A program made the translations under genes and the position numbers. Source: Indolivaga macrotermitis (GTDB lineage: Bacteria > Bacteroidota > Bacteroidia > Bacteroidales > Dysgonomonadaceae). From it: DNA of 64,000 nucleotides. Below are positions 9,311 to 19,648 of the stretch, in pieces. Location of the stretch: assembly GCF_900128985.1 (NCBI RefSeq), contig NZ_FQUC01000001.1:620001-684000 (forward strand). The letters are read 5' to 3'. A model generated the notes under the pieces. It ran no database searches. It saw nothing but the letters and a program-made list of their open reading frames with translations, and had not been told where the DNA came from. Numbering within the stretch: position 1 is the first letter of the stretch; each line of letters begins with the position of its first letter.

Positions 9311-10534
9311 TCAGATTTCCTCTATTTCGAATCCGACCTTTTTCAGGTCATTCCAATAATTAGGATAAGATTTAGTTACTACCATAGGTTCGGCAATAAG
9401 TAAATGTGGGAGTTTAATCGCAGCCGGAGCAAATGCCATAGCCATGCGGTGGTCTTCGTACGTAGCAATAACGGGATTCGTTTCCGGTTCGCAGGTTTCG
9501 CCATTCCATTCAAGGATACTGTCTTCCCTGTCGGTGATGACATACCCCAGTTTCTTCATTTCAACTTTTAAAGCCTCAATCCTGTCGGTTTCCTTTATCT
9601 TTAAGGTTTGTAGTCCGGTAAACAGAAACGGTACATTCATCAGGCAGCAAGTAACCACAAAGGTCTGCGCTAAATCGGGCTCATTCACAAAGTTGTGGAA
9701 CATTTTCTTTGCTACACGGTCGGTTTTAGTCAGAATAACACCATCTGCCGTGAATTCTGTACTTACGCCTAAGTCAACAAATAATTCAGCAACTTTCGAA
9801 TCGCCCTGCCCGCTGTCTTTAAATAAGCCTTTCAGTTCTATATAGGCACTGTTGCTTAGGGCAGCTATTTCGTACCAGTACGACGCAGCGGACCAATCGG
9901 ACTCGACCGTATATTTTACGGGACGATATTCGTTTGGAAATATTTTAATGGTATTGCCTGTCCATTCCGATTTTACACCGAATTCGGCCATCATTTTTAG
10001 TGTCAGTTTGATATAGGGAACAGAAATAATATTTCCTTCCAAATGAATGATAAGGCCTTTTTCCATAGTCGGGGCTATCATCAGCAGGGCAGATATGAAC
10101 TGCGAACTGATTCCTCCCGAAAGAAATACTTCTCCACCTTCGAGAGCTTTACCTCTGATCTTTAATGGAGGATAACCCTTTGTTTTCAGGTATTCGACAT
10201 GAGCTCCTATTGCATTAAGAGCTTCAACTAACACATTGATAGGGCGTTTTTGCATCCTTTCGGTACCTGTGATGATCCATTCTCCGGGAATCCGCGAGAG
10301 ATATGCGGTAAGAAAACGCATAGAAGTACCTGCCGCTCCGATATCAAATAAATGATCGTGAGACGAAAATGCTTCGACCATAACTCTGGTATCGTCACAA
10401 TCGGACAGGTTTTCGATCGGATAAGGGCTGTTGCTAAGCGCTCTTAAAATAAGCGCTCTGTTGCTGATGCTTTTAGATGCAGCCAGTTGTATGTTGCTGT
10501 GGATTGTAGCGGTGCCTTTTACTTTGTATTTCAT
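9311..10534 (-). CDS. aroA: 3-phosphoshikimate 1-carboxyvinyltransferase (EPSP synthase)
   Basis: Shikimate-pathway enzyme that joins PEP to shikimate-3-phosphate. The 407-residue protein carries LAASKSISNRALIL (substrate binding), GAAGTSMRFLTAY (the PEP/glyphosate loop), SSQFISALLM, EPDLAQTF, KETDRIEALK and YEDHRMAMAFAP, all characteristic of AroA. It is shorter than E. coli AroA, as is usual in Bacteroidales. The ATG at 10534 is chosen because a TATATTTG -7 box at 10557-10564 puts transcription start just upstream of it. The in-frame ATG at 10555 and the longer frame to 10693 fall at or before that point. It overlaps nothing and is followed 2 nt later by the ABC permease. Confidence 0.96.
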   Translation of the reverse strand: MKYKVKGTATIHSNIQLAASKSISNRALILRALSNSPYPIENLSDCDDTRVMVEAFSSHDHLFDIGAAGTSMRFLTAYLSRIPGEWIITGTERMQKRPINVLVEALNAIGAHVEYLKTKGYPPLKIRGKALEGGEVFLSGGISSQFISALLMIAPTMEKGLIIHLEGNIISVPYIKLTLKMMAEFGVKSEWTGNTIKIFPNEYRPVKYTVESDWSAASYWYEIAALSNSAYIELKGLFKDSGQGDSKVAELFVDLGVSTEFTADGVILTKTDRVAKKMFHNFVNEPDLAQTFVVTCCLMNVPFLFTGLQTLKIKETDRIEALKVEMKKLGYVITDREDSILEWNGETCEPETNPVIATYEDHRMAMAFAPAAIKLPHLLIAEPMVVTKSYPNYWNDLKKVGFEIEEI

Positions 10535-10556
10535 CAGTTGTAATCGGATTTTCATA

Positions 10557-10564
10557 CAAATATA
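10557..10564 (-). promoter_or_regulatory. -7 box of aroA
   Basis: The minus strand reads TATATTTG, a perfect TAnnTTTG match. The predicted leader to the ATG at 10534 is about 16 nt. Confidence 0.6.
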
Positions 10565-10608
10565 CGAAAAGCTAATGTATAAGACTAATCGTTTTTTTGT
10601 GGTTTTTA

Positions 10609-11670
10609 TTATTCTTCGAGCCTGCGCCTTCTGATAAAACGGCTTGTAGTTCTGCCCGTTTTTGTAGTTCTGCCTGTTTTGTAAGAAGACCAACTCCAGT
10701 TAATCATTTGACGTAATCTCTTAAGGAATCTTTTCGACGGTTTATCAAGCAGGTACGACTCGATATGCCGTTTACGCTTTTCTTCCAGTATCTCATCTTT
10801 ATCGATAAGTATTCCGGTTTCTTCTACATTACCGAAAGAGTCATTGATGGCAGTGCCGAAAACTTTCATTTGGGGTGATAATCCCATGTAGGCATTCACT
10901 AACGGAGGAATGTTGATTCCCAGTTTTCTGACAGAGGTATTCAGTATTTTGTAGTCGGTCTTTAGATCGTCCTCGTCGAATAATCTTTTCAGTATCTTTT
11001 TGTCCGTATCTATATTTAGGTTTTGCTTCGGATATACAAGGTGTTCAGGATCAGGGAAGTGCTTGTTCATGAAGTACAGAATCATATCCCGTGCCTGAGG
11101 GTTGTATGTGTCATACATTGTTACCTTTCCGAAAAAATATCTCATTGTAGGGTCTGCAACAGAAAGGGCTCCCAATCCGTCCCAAAGATTATCTAAGGCA
11201 AAAATACCTTTCGATCCGGCTCTTGTACTTTGATATTCAAGGGACACGAACGAACGTCCCAATTCTATTGTATAAGGAAGGTAATCGGTGATAAATTTCT
11301 TAGAAAAATGGAACAGGTGAGAGGTTGCCAGTATAGGCTCGCCTTTCTCATCGAATTCGATATCCGGCCCGCAAATAAACCTATAGCCACCGAGTATTTC
11401 TTGTGCTTCGGGGTTCCATACAATCAGTTGTTTATACGGATTGTCCATTAAGTCGTACTCATCTATATCAGTACTTTTGCCGGTTCCCCCTCCATAGTAT
11501 CGAAATGCAATTTCACGCAGCCTGCCTATCTCCAGCATGGTGTTAGGCGAGTTGTGGTGTGTGATAATATAAATTTCGTTGTTAGCCTTATTCGTTTTCC
11601 GTAAGAATTTATCTTTCGTCAATTCGGCTTTAATCAGTCTCTTGTCTATTTCAGGAATAATACTATCCAT
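10609..11670 (-). CDS. glsB: Glycine-lipid N-acyltransferase-like protein (GNAT/OlsB-like)
   Basis: Predicted to transfer a 3-hydroxyacyl chain from ACP to the amine of glycine, the first step of glycine-lipid (flavolipin-type) synthesis in Bacteroides. The 353-residue protein has the OlsB/hemolysin-like GNAT core: LREIAFRYYGGGTGKS near residue 50, a YRFICG strand, and ELGRSFVSLEYQ near residue 135. It follows the PlsC-type partner at 93 nt on the same strand, the pairing known from B. thetaiotaomicron glsA/glsB. The C-terminus ends in a basic tail with a short internal duplication (KTGRTTKTGRTT, then RFIRRRRLEE), which may be strain-variable. The function is inferred from family and neighbour. 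Confidence 0.8.
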   Translation of the reverse strand: MDSIIPEIDKRLIKAELTKDKFLRKTNKANNEIYIITHHNSPNTMLEIGRLREIAFRYYGGGTGKSTDIDEYDLMDNPYKQLIVWNPEAQEILGGYRFICGPDIEFDEKGEPILATSHLFHFSKKFITDYLPYTIELGRSFVSLEYQSTRAGSKGIFALDNLWDGLGALSVADPTMRYFFGKVTMYDTYNPQARDMILYFMNKHFPDPEHLVYPKQNLNIDTDKKILKRLFDEDDLKTDYKILNTSVRKLGINIPPLVNAYMGLSPQMKVFGTAINDSFGNVEETGILIDKDEILEEKRKRHIESYLLDKPSKRFLKRLRQMINWSWSSYKTGRTTKTGRTTSRFIRRRRLEE

Positions 11671-11763
11671 ATAGTAAGTAACAGTGAGTATTAAAGATTT
11701 GTTCCAACAATTATAGCGTTTTGTTTAAGCACTTATTCAGGTATTCCGATTGATAAGTGCCTA

Positions 11764-12606
11764 TTACTTTTCCGGTGCTAAATTGTATGTAATCTGTCTG
11801 ATTTCATCTGTCCATTGCTGTGGGGTCTTCGATTTATCCAATGTTTCCCATTTGATAGGCTCTCCGACTATAACAGTAAATGTTTGATGTTTATTTTTAA
11901 ACATTTCATCAGGAAGAAACAGCATTTCGGCATTGAATTTAACGCCCAAAGTTTTCCTGTAATTTGCAAATCTATAAAAGAAATTCGAATTATGAGCATT
12001 AAAATAAATTGGAACAATGTCCCTTTTTGTCTCGGTTGCTTTCTGGATAAAGGATTTGTGCCAGTCTAAGTCGATTATTTTCCCTTTCATTTTCCGCGAA
12101 CACATGCCGGCCGGGAAGGTGATGATCTGATCGTCCGAAGCATATGCGTCGTGTATAGCTCTTGCTTTATCTTTAGCCTGTTTGCCGTATTTATTTACCG
12201 GAACGAATATGGGTTGCAGGTTTTTTATGTAATAAAGGATATCGTTGACCAGATATTTGATTTTCTTGTCAAATTTTTTGCCGATAATAGCTGATAAACA
12301 AATACCATCGAGCCCTCCAAGAGGATGGTTTGATACGAATACATATCTGCCTTCATTCTTTATTTTATCCAACCCTTCGACATGTAGTTTTAAATCGAAA
12401 TAACCGACAACAGCTTCCATAAAATCTACCCCGTATTTATCGGCATAGATGGTGAGTATCTCATTCAGCTCATCTATATGTACCTTCCTTTTCAGGTAGT
12501 TGATGACGAAAGACGGAGTCTTGGCGTACAATTTAGGAGCTTTTCCTTTAAAAACCTTATCCAGGTCTAAGATGTTAGGGGTCGATGTTTCACTCAGGTC
12601 TTCCAT
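11764..12606 (-). CDS. glsA: Glycine-lipid O-acyltransferase-like protein (PlsC family)
   Basis: 1-acylglycerol-3-phosphate-acyltransferase-type enzyme, probably adding the second acyl chain to the hydroxyl of N-acyl glycine. The 280-residue protein has the PlsC motifs: HPLGG near residue 95 (with Asp nearby, a variant of HX4D), a basic/aromatic segment around FPAGMCSRK near residue 165, and IVPIYF. It lacks a strong N-terminal membrane anchor. It is first in the operon, with the GNAT-type acyltransferase next, and has a -7-like box at 12633-12640. Its name rests on the two-gene context, since PlsC-like proteins with other acceptors look similar. Confidence 0.78.
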   Translation of the reverse strand: MEDLSETSTPNILDLDKVFKGKAPKLYAKTPSFVINYLKRKVHIDELNEILTIYADKYGVDFMEAVVGYFDLKLHVEGLDKIKNEGRYVFVSNHPLGGLDGICLSAIIGKKFDKKIKYLVNDILYYIKNLQPIFVPVNKYGKQAKDKARAIHDAYASDDQIITFPAGMCSRKMKGKIIDLDWHKSFIQKATETKRDIVPIYFNAHNSNFFYRFANYRKTLGVKFNAEMLFLPDEMFKNKHQTFTVIVGEPIKWETLDKSKTPQQWTDEIRQITYNLAPEK

Positions 12607-12632
12607 CTTTTATATTGATTTTCCTTTCGCCG

Positions 12633-12640
12633 TAAAGATA
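12633..12640 (-). promoter_or_regulatory. Putative -7 box of the glsA-glsB operon
   Basis: The minus strand reads TATCTTTA, one base from TAnnTTTG, about 27 nt before the ATG. The gap to mraZ (12607-12888) is a divergent promoter region. Confidence 0.5.
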
Positions 12641-12798
12641 ACCCTTTTATAAAAATGATAACAGATGTATCGGATATATTGCTGAGTGTTTAAGATTTTT
12701 TGTAGAATGTATCAACTTGCAAAAGCATAAAATATAGTGCTCTTAATGGCTTGAATACTAGAAAAGATGACCTGTTGAAAACTTTTTAAGAAAACATG

Positions 12799-12823
12799 GT
12801 GTTTTAAAGTGGGGGAAAGTGGA
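12799..12823 (+). promoter_or_regulatory. MraZ-type operator boxes of the dcw operon
   Basis: Direct repeats GTGTT, GTGGG and GTGGA start at 12799, 12809 and 12819, an exact 10-nt period, just upstream of the promoter box. In other bacteria MraZ represses its own operon through tandem TGGGN-like repeats with this helical spacing. The first repeat is degenerate. Autoregulation here is inferred. Confidence 0.65.
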
Positions 12824-12831
12824 TTATTTTA

Positions 12832-12839
12832 TAACTTTA
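12832..12839 (+). promoter_or_regulatory. Putative -7 box of the dcw operon
   Basis: TAACTTTA, near the TAnnTTTG consensus, lies 9 nt after the last MraZ-type box and about 50 nt before the mraZ ATG. Confidence 0.55.
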
Positions 12840-12888
12840 CGCTCTATTGTATTAATAGTAGGCAAAATAGACTGAAAAGATAAGATAA

Positions 12889-13347
12889 ATGCAGTTTTTA
12901 GGAAGTATAGATGCTAAGATAGACGCAAAGATGAGGGTTTTTGTGCCAGCCGCCTTTCGTAAGGTATTGCAGGGCGCAGCTCAGTCTGTGCTTATACTTC
13001 GCAAAGATATCTTTCAAGATTGCCTCGTTTTGTATCCTGTCGATGTATGGGACGCAGAAGTACAATGTTTGAGAAGCCGTTTGAGCCGGTGGGATAAATC
13101 CCAGCAGCAGCTTTTCCGGCAATTTGTTGTTGATGCCGAACGTCTGGAGATCGATGCCAGCGGGCGGGTGCTGATTCCGAAGCGCTATCTGCAAATGATA
13201 GGGGCGGGTGCAGAGATTCAGTTCTTAGGAGTGGATAACAGTATTGAGATATGGAGTAAAGACAGGCTGGAAACTACTCTTGTTAATCCTGTTGATTTCG
13301 GAGCCCAGATTCAGGAGATAATGAATAAGGAGAATTCTCATGGTTGA
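12889..13347 (+). CDS. mraZ: Transcriptional regulator MraZ
   Basis: DNA-binding regulator of the division and cell-wall cluster. The 152-residue protein contains two SpoVT/AbrB-like MraZ domains: the first has IDAKMRVFVPAAFRKVL near residues 10-27, the second has EIDASGRVLIPKRYL near residues 85-100. It is first in the operon, with 10-nt-periodic GTGGG boxes upstream, and overlaps rsmH by 8 nt, which implies coupled translation. Regulation of its own operon follows from family knowledge and the visible boxes. Confidence 0.95.
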   Translation: MQFLGSIDAKIDAKMRVFVPAAFRKVLQGAAQSVLILRKDIFQDCLVLYPVDVWDAEVQCLRSRLSRWDKSQQQLFRQFVVDAERLEIDASGRVLIPKRYLQMIGAGAEIQFLGVDNSIEIWSKDRLETTLVNPVDFGAQIQEIMNKENSHG

Positions 13348-14281
13348 AAATAAAAGCAAAGATAATTTCATTACGGCCGATGGGTATCATGTTCCTGTGT
13401 TACTTAAAGCGAGTGTTGACGGGATGAATATTTCTTCCGGTGACATCTGTGTAGATGTGACTTTCGGAGGCGGAGGGCATTCGCGGGAAATATTGTCGAG
13501 GCTTGGAGATAAAGGCCGTCTCTATGTTTTTGATCAGGATGAGGATGCTGTCAATAATATAACAGGCGATTCGCGTCTGGTTTTTATCAGAAGTAATTTT
13601 CGTTATCTGAAAACTTTCCTGAAATACCATGATGTCGAATCTGTTAATTCGGTTCTGGCTGATTTGGGGGTTTCGTCGCATCATTTCGATGATGATCAAA
13701 GAGGCTTTTCTTTTCGGTTTGAAGAAGGTGATCTTGATATGAGAATGAATCAGCAGGGAAGCCTTACTGCGGCAAAAGTGCTGAATGAGTATCAGGAAGA
13801 AGATTTAGCGAATGTGTTGTATCTGTATGGCGAGTTGAAGCAGTCGCGTCAGATCGCTTCAAAGGTTGTAGCAAAAAGAAAAGAAAAAGCTTTCCGCCAA
13901 ATAAAGGACTTGTTGGAGATTCTTACACCTTATACTAAAGGAGGAAAAGAGAAAAAGATATTGGCGCAGGCTTTTCAGGCTCTGCGTATAGAAGTGAATC
14001 AGGAAATGGAGGCGTTGAAAGAAATGCTGCTTCAGGCAAAAGATGTTCTCCATTCCGGAGGACGATTGTCGGTTATTACTTATCATTCGCTGGAAGACCG
14101 TCTTGTGAAAAATTTCTTCAAGACAGGGAATTTTGAAGGTACGGTTGAGCAGGACTTTTATGGTAATGTAAATACACCGTTTTTATTGGTTAATAATAAA
14201 GTAATTGTGCCATCGGACGAAGAGCAGGCTGTAAATCCTCGTTCCCGTAGTGCTAAATTACGGATTGCAGAAAAGAAATGA
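13340..14281 (+). CDS. rsmH: 16S rRNA (cytosine1402-N4)-methyltransferase
   Basis: Methylates N4 of C1402 in 16S rRNA in the decoding centre. The 313-residue protein has the SAM-binding motif VDVTFGGGGHSREIL near residue 38, ADLGVSSHHFDDDQRGFSF near residue 108, LRIEVNQEM near 220 and ITYHSLEDRLVK near 248, the hallmarks of RsmH/MraW. It overlaps mraZ by 8 nt and precedes ftsL by 17 nt. Confidence 0.97.
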   Translation: MVENKSKDNFITADGYHVPVLLKASVDGMNISSGDICVDVTFGGGGHSREILSRLGDKGRLYVFDQDEDAVNNITGDSRLVFIRSNFRYLKTFLKYHDVESVNSVLADLGVSSHHFDDDQRGFSFRFEEGDLDMRMNQQGSLTAAKVLNEYQEEDLANVLYLYGELKQSRQIASKVVAKRKEKAFRQIKDLLEILTPYTKGGKEKKILAQAFQALRIEVNQEMEALKEMLLQAKDVLHSGGRLSVITYHSLEDRLVKNFFKTGNFEGTVEQDFYGNVNTPFLLVNNKVIVPSDEEQAVNPRSRSAKLRIAEKK

Positions 14282-14298
14282 CTCTGGAGGAGTGACTT

Positions 14299-14637
14299 AT
14301 GAAGTTTAGTCTGAAAGATATACGAAAGAATACAATGCATGTTTTGAGCGGGACTATCCTTACCGAGGATTTCTTTCTTAAAAATACCCGTTTTATGCTG
14401 GTCGTATTCGTTATTATTGTGTTGTACATCAGTAATAGATATAGCTGTATAGCGAAACGGGCAGAAATTGAATCTCTAAAACTGGAGATGAAAGATGTAA
14501 AATACGAATCGTTAACTATCTCATCCGAACTGACCAGTGTAAGCCGGCAGACCCGAGTGCAATCTATGGTCGATAATAATGGACTGGGATTGCAGTCGCC
14601 AACAGAACCCGCATTCAAAGTAAAAACTAAAGAATAA
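14299..14637 (+). CDS. ftsL: FtsL-like cell division protein
   Basis: Small bitopic divisome protein of 112 residues. It has a cytoplasmic N-terminus, one membrane helix at about residues 32-48 (FMLVVFVIIVLYI), then a periplasmic segment rich in Glu/Lys and Leu consistent with a short coiled coil. FtsL sequences are poorly conserved, so the call rests mainly on topology and on its place between rsmH and ftsI. It should form a trimer with FtsQ (24730) and a FtsB/DivIC-like protein, for which the candidate is at 57024. Confidence 0.85.
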   Translation: MKFSLKDIRKNTMHVLSGTILTEDFFLKNTRFMLVVFVIIVLYISNRYSCIAKRAEIESLKLEMKDVKYESLTISSELTSVSRQTRVQSMVDNNGLGLQSPTEPAFKVKTKE

Positions 14638-14661
14638 AGATATTTAGGAATATATATAGTA

Positions 14662-16869
14662 ATGGCTAAAGACAATAATAATATAAAAAGTAAGAAGCAA
14701 ACAATAATAAACCGTTATGGTTTTATTGTTTTTCTGTTTTTAGCTGTGTTTATAACCATCTTGGTATATATTGTGCGTATTATGTTTGTCGAAGGCGAAC
14801 AATGGCGTGCGCTGGGGGTTAAGGAAACTATAAAGAAAGACCGCGAAATAAAGCCTAACAGGGGTAATATATATGCTGTAGATGGACGGTTGTTGGCAAC
14901 AAGTGAACCGTTATACGGAGTTTATATGGATTTTATGGCCGAAGGTATCCGTAAAGATACATTGATGAAGTATGTCGGTGATCTGTCGGTAGCTCTGGCA
15001 AAAAAATATCCGGACAGAAATGCTACACAATACAAAAACCTGATTCTTAACGGCTGGGATCTCAGTCGTAGGGAATTGGCCGAAATAGAAAGGATTAAGG
15101 CAAGCGGTTCGGATAAAAAGTTCAGACCAAAGAGCCGTTATATCCGTTTGATAAAAAGGGATGTCAATTACGTGGAACTAAAAGAACTTCGTACTTATCC
15201 TTTCCTTAATCAGCGGTCGAATCGTACAGGGATGATTGTAGAGGAGCGGTCTATGAGGGCAAAACCATTCGGACGTCTTGCCGGGCGTACAATAGGATCC
15301 ATCTATAAAGATATGGAAAAAGGGGGAGCCAGTGGCATCGAACTGAAATACGACTCGATATTGAGAGGTAAGCCCGGAGTAAAGAGCCGTCAAAAAATAC
15401 AAGGTAGATGGTTGGATGTCGTAGAAGTGCCTGCCGAAGATGGTTGGGATGTAAAGACCACCATTGATGTTGATATTCAGGATATAACAGAAAAAGCACT
15501 ATATTCCAAACTTGCCGAAACAGGCGCCGAATCGGGTACAGCTATTATAATGGAGGTAGCTACAGGCGAAATTAAAGCTATATCCAACTTGGACAGAATT
15601 TCAGAAGGTGTATATGCCGAAGGTAATCCTAATGCCTTCTCGTATATGAGCGAGCCCGGATCTACATTTAAAACCCTTTCGATAATGATTGCCCTGGAAG
15701 ACGGGGTTGTTACACCCGATGAAAAATTCCATGTCGGTACAGGGTTGTATCAATATGGAGGACGTACTATCAGGGATCATTATTGGAGGCATGGGGTAGA
15801 TAAAGGTGATTTAACGGTGGCTCAGGGTATACAGATTTCATCTAATATTGTTGTCGCAAAAACAATACTGAAAGGATATGAAAAAAATCCCGAAAGGTAT
15901 GTGCAGCGCCTTTATGAAACAGGAATAACAAAGAAGATCGATTGGGATGTTCCGCTGCAGGGAAAAGAAGGTACGGCGATAATACGGCACCCCAGCGATA
16001 AATCGAACTATTGGTCGAGAACTACATTGCCGTGGATGTCGTTTGGTTACGAAACTCAGGTTCCTCCCATCTATATGTTGATGTTCTATAATGGAATTGC
16101 TAACGGAGGGAAGATGATAAAACCATTCATCACAAAAGCATTTATGCACGATGGAAAGATTGAGCAGGAATTTACCACCGAGGTGATCAATCCCTCGTTA
16201 TGTTCTCCAAAAACATTAGCCGAGATACAGCAGATGTTGGTAGGCGTTATTAATGAAGGAACAGGTAAATTTGTAGGTTCAAAATCATTCCAGATTGCAG
16301 GGAAGACCGGTACTGCCATGATCGCATCCGAGGGACGGTACGGTAGTGGTTACTATGTGTCATTCTGCGGATATTTTCCTGCTGAAAAACCCTTGTATAC
16401 TTGCTTTGTAGGTATCAGGCGTCCTAAAGGAGTACCGTCTGGAGGATTAATGCCCGGTGGTGTTTTTAAAGAAATAGCAGAGCAGGTATATTCGAGGAAT
16501 GTATACATGGCTCCGGCAGTTTGTAAACCTGATACAACTTTACTGATGACGCCTTATGTCAAAAACGGGTTGAAGAAAAATCTCGAACTTGTTTTAAACG
16601 AACTTAAATTGCCATATGTTCAGCCTCAGAGTGATGCTGAATGGGTAACAGCAAGTCCGACGATAAACAATATAGATATACGCAAAAATGTGATTGAAAA
16701 CGGACTGGTTCCGGATGTTAAAGGCATGGGAGCCAGAGATGCTTTGTTTCTGATGGAAAAAGTAGGTTTACGGGTAAGGATTACCGGATACGGTAAAGTT
16801 ATGTCGCAATCTATCCCTGCAGGAAGCCGTATAGTAAAAGGTTCACTTATATCTTTAGAATTAAAATAG
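14662..16869 (+). CDS. ftsI: Septal peptidoglycan transpeptidase PBP3 with C-terminal PASTA domain
   Basis: Class B penicillin-binding protein that cross-links septal peptidoglycan. It has 735 residues, with one N-terminal membrane helix (about residues 17-38), a pedestal domain, and the transpeptidase motifs SxxK (GSTFKT, near residue 333), SxN (SSN, near 392) and KTG (GKTGTA, near 548). A PASTA-like domain fills the last 65 residues ([20 protein letters not shown]), as is common in Bacteroidetes FtsI and unlike E. coli FtsI. It works with FtsW encoded four genes downstream. Confidence 0.96.
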   Translation: MAKDNNNIKSKKQTIINRYGFIVFLFLAVFITILVYIVRIMFVEGEQWRALGVKETIKKDREIKPNRGNIYAVDGRLLATSEPLYGVYMDFMAEGIRKDTLMKYVGDLSVALAKKYPDRNATQYKNLILNGWDLSRRELAEIERIKASGSDKKFRPKSRYIRLIKRDVNYVELKELRTYPFLNQRSNRTGMIVEERSMRAKPFGRLAGRTIGSIYKDMEKGGASGIELKYDSILRGKPGVKSRQKIQGRWLDVVEVPAEDGWDVKTTIDVDIQDITEKALYSKLAETGAESGTAIIMEVATGEIKAISNLDRISEGVYAEGNPNAFSYMSEPGSTFKTLSIMIALEDGVVTPDEKFHVGTGLYQYGGRTIRDHYWRHGVDKGDLTVAQGIQISSNIVVAKTILKGYEKNPERYVQRLYETGITKKIDWDVPLQGKEGTAIIRHPSDKSNYWSRTTLPWMSFGYETQVPPIYMLMFYNGIANGGKMIKPFITKAFMHDGKIEQEFTTEVINPSLCSPKTLAEIQQMLVGVINEGTGKFVGSKSFQIAGKTGTAMIASEGRYGSGYYVSFCGYFPAEKPLYTCFVGIRRPKGVPSGGLMPGGVFKEIAEQVYSRNVYMAPAVCKPDTTLLMTPYVKNGLKKNLELVLNELKLPYVQPQSDAEWVTASPTINNIDIRKNVIENGLVPDVKGMGARDALFLMEKVGLRVRITGYGKVMSQSIPAGSRIVKGSLISLELK

Positions 16870-16882
16870 AAAAAGATTAGTT

Positions 16883-18340
16883 ATGAAGTTGCAAGAATTA
16901 GTATCGGATATCCAGAATGATATAATTGATACACAAGGCGAAAAAAATGTAATTGTAAAAGGAATTGCTTCAGACTCGCGTAAAGTTTCGGAAGGCTTTA
17001 TTTTTATTGCAACTCGCGGAGTTCAGTCCGATGGGCATGACTTTATAGGTAAGGCAATAGAGCTGGGAGCAAAGGTTATTGTGTATGAAACAGAACCGGC
17101 TGATTTAACCCCCGGCATAACATATATAAAGGTAAAAGACAGCGCAGATGCTGTTGGTAAAATTGCTTCGGCATGGTTTGGGCATCCTTCTCAACAATTA
17201 AATCTGGTAGGAGTTACCGGAACAAATGGTAAGACGACAACTGCCACACTACTTTATAAAATGTTTCTTCAGCTAGGTTTTGGAGCAGGTCTCTTGTCAA
17301 CCGTTTGTAACTATGTAAACGAAACAGAATATCCGGCGACACATACTACGCCGGACCCAATCTCATTGAACGAATTTTTGGCAAAGATGGTAGAATCGGG
17401 TTGCGAATATGCTTTTATGGAAGTGAGTTCGCATGCTGTCCACCAAAAGAGGATAAGCGGGCTTCAATTCAAAGGAGGAATATTTACGAATCTAACACAG
17501 GACCATCTCGACTATCACAAGACAATGCAGGAATATTTGAAAGCTAAAAAAATGTTCTTCGATAATTTACCTGCCACGGCATTTGCCTTGACAAATGTGG
17601 ATGATAAAAACGGGCTCGTAATGTTACAAAATACGAAAGCCGAAAAACATACCTATTCAGTTAAATCTTTGGCCGATTTTAAAGCCCGTATATTAGAAAA
17701 ACATTTTGATGGAACAGCCATTGAGATAAATGGACGCGAACTCGAAGTTCAATTTGTCGGGGTTTTCAATGTATATAATTTATTGGCAGTATATGGTGCT
17801 GCTGTTTTGCTGGGACAGGATATTGACAAGGTTTTGGTTGTACTCAGTACTTTGCGTTCGGTTTCAGGACGTTTCGAGACAATAAGGTCGAATGATGGAT
17901 TTACAGCTATTGTTGATTATGCACACACGCCTGATGCCTTGACTAATGTGCTGGATGCAATCCATGATGTGCTCGATGGTGGAGGACGGGTTATAAGTGT
18001 TGTCGGATGCGGAGGAAACCGGGATAAAACAAAGCGCCCGATCATGGCTCAGGAAGCAGTACGTTTGAGTGATCAGGTAATTTTGACCTCAGATAATCCC
18101 CGTTTCGAAGAGCCACAGGCAATTATCGACGATATGGTTGCAGGGCTGGATCCTGTGCAGATGAAAAAGACTCTCTGTATTGTAGAGCGGGAACAGGCAA
18201 TAAAAACTGCATATACCTTGGCAAAAAGCGGAGATGTAATACTGATTGCCGGAAAAGGACATGAGGATTATCAGGATGTAAAAGGAATAAAGCATCATTT
18301 TGATGACAGGGAAATTGTGAGGTCTATATTAGGGTTGTAA
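16883..18340 (+). CDS. murE: UDP-MurNAc-L-Ala-D-Glu--2,6-diaminopimelate ligase
   Basis: Adds the third residue of the peptidoglycan stem peptide. The 485-residue Mur ligase has the P-loop [11 protein letters not shown] near residue 113, the HTTPDP segment, EVSSHAV, and the C-terminal DNPRFEEP motif near residue 405. The DNPR tetrad is characteristic of meso-diaminopimelate enzymes, so the wall is predicted to be of the DAP type. That fits the presence of asd at 43139. No murF lies between this gene and mraY. Confidence 0.96.
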   Translation: MKLQELVSDIQNDIIDTQGEKNVIVKGIASDSRKVSEGFIFIATRGVQSDGHDFIGKAIELGAKVIVYETEPADLTPGITYIKVKDSADAVGKIASAWFGHPSQQLNLVGVTGTNGKTTTATLLYKMFLQLGFGAGLLSTVCNYVNETEYPATHTTPDPISLNEFLAKMVESGCEYAFMEVSSHAVHQKRISGLQFKGGIFTNLTQDHLDYHKTMQEYLKAKKMFFDNLPATAFALTNVDDKNGLVMLQNTKAEKHTYSVKSLADFKARILEKHFDGTAIEINGRELEVQFVGVFNVYNLLAVYGAAVLLGQDIDKVLVVLSTLRSVSGRFETIRSNDGFTAIVDYAHTPDALTNVLDAIHDVLDGGGRVISVVGCGGNRDKTKRPIMAQEAVRLSDQVILTSDNPRFEEPQAIIDDMVAGLDPVQMKKTLCIVEREQAIKTAYTLAKSGDVILIAGKGHEDYQDVKGIKHHFDDREIVRSILGL

Positions 18341-18364
18341 ACTGATTAATTTATATATTATATA

Positions 18365-19627
18365 ATGCTATATTATTTATTTAATTATCTGGATTCATTA
18401 GATTTACCTGGGGCGGGAGTGTTCAGGTATGTGTCTTTCAGGGCAGCTATGTCCATTCTGTTATCACTAATTATATCTACTGTTATAGGTAGAAGGATTA
18501 TCGATAAACTTCAATTGATGCAAATAGGTGAGACTGTACGGAACCTGGGGCTCGAAGGGCAGTTAAGCAAAAAGGGTACACCTACTATGGGGGGTGTTAT
18601 CATTATTGTGGCTATAATATGTCCGGTTCTGTTATTAGCACGTCTCGAGAATATATATATAATACTGATGCTGGTAACAACAATTTGGCTGGGAGCATTG
18701 GGTTTCTTAGATGATTATATAAAGGTATTTAAAAAAGATAAAGAAGGCTTGCATGGACGGTTTAAGATAGTAGCACAGGTTGGTTTAGGATTGATTGTCG
18801 GGTTAACATTATATCTGAGCCCTTCGGTAATAGTGCGTGAGAATACAGAGATCCGTAATGCAGATGATGTTATTGAGCAAGTGACATATACTGTCGATGG
18901 AGTAAAATCTACGCAAACGACCATTCCGTTTTTCAAAAATAATAATCTCGATTACGAATCTTTTGTGTCTTTTCTGGGAGAGTATTCAACCCCCGCGGCA
19001 TGGGTTCTTTTTGTTATAGTTGTGATTTTCATCGTAACAGCAGTATCTAATGGAGCAAACCTAACGGACGGACTGGACGGTTTGGCAGCAGGAAGTTCTG
19101 CCATAATCGGGGTTACTCTGGGTATATTGGCTTATGTGTCTGGGCACGTGGAGTTTGCCTCGTATCTGAATATTATGTTTATTCCGGGAAGTGAGGAGCT
19201 CGTAGTATTTGCAGCAGCCTTTATAGGAGCTACAGTCGGTTTTTTATGGTATAATGCTTTTCCGGCACAAGTATTTATGGGAGATACCGGAAGTTTGACT
19301 CTTGGAGGAATAATCGGGGTGTTTGCTGTGATTATCCATAAAGAACTTTTGTTACCTATACTTTGCGGAGTATTCTTCGTAGAAAGTATTTCGGTAATGC
19401 TACAGGTATTTTATTTCAAGTTTACAAAGAAAAAATATGGCGAAGGCCGCCGTATTTTCAAAATGACACCTTTGCACCACCATTTTCAAAAAACAGGAAA
19501 TGCAGGTATACAGGCATTGATTCAGAAGCCGTTTAATCCGGTTCCCGAATCCAAGATCGTTGTACGTTTCTGGATTATCGGTATTATTCTGGCGGCAATA
19601 ACGTTAATAACATTGAAGATGAGATAA
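18365..19627 (+). CDS. mraY: Phospho-N-acetylmuramoyl-pentapeptide-transferase
   Basis: Integral membrane enzyme that makes lipid I by moving phospho-MurNAc-pentapeptide to undecaprenyl phosphate. The 420-residue length includes the extra periplasmic loop of Bacteroidetes MraY (about residues 155-205). Conserved segments are [10 protein letters not shown], the catalytic aspartates in FLDDYIKV (near residue 117), [10 protein letters not shown] (near residue 235), FMGDTGSL and PLHHHFQ. Confidence 0.97.
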   Translation: MLYYLFNYLDSLDLPGAGVFRYVSFRAAMSILLSLIISTVIGRRIIDKLQLMQIGETVRNLGLEGQLSKKGTPTMGGVIIIVAIICPVLLLARLENIYIILMLVTTIWLGALGFLDDYIKVFKKDKEGLHGRFKIVAQVGLGLIVGLTLYLSPSVIVRENTEIRNADDVIEQVTYTVDGVKSTQTTIPFFKNNNLDYESFVSFLGEYSTPAAWVLFVIVVIFIVTAVSNGANLTDGLDGLAAGSSAIIGVTLGILAYVSGHVEFASYLNIMFIPGSEELVVFAAAFIGATVGFLWYNAFPAQVFMGDTGSLTLGGIIGVFAVIIHKELLLPILCGVFFVESISVMLQVFYFKFTKKKYGEGRRIFKMTPLHHHFQKTGNAGIQALIQKPFNPVPESKIVVRFWIIGIILAAITLITLKMR

Positions 19628-19648
19628 TATTCTTTATAAGAATAACTG

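Noticed and set aside
9054-9359. Plus-strand frame antisense to the ABC permease
   Set aside because: It is the reverse of a well-supported transporter gene, has no start signal and no family.
10535-10693. Upstream extension of aroA
   Set aside because: A TATATTTG box lies inside it, and the extension is the antisense of the acyltransferase gene's 3' end.
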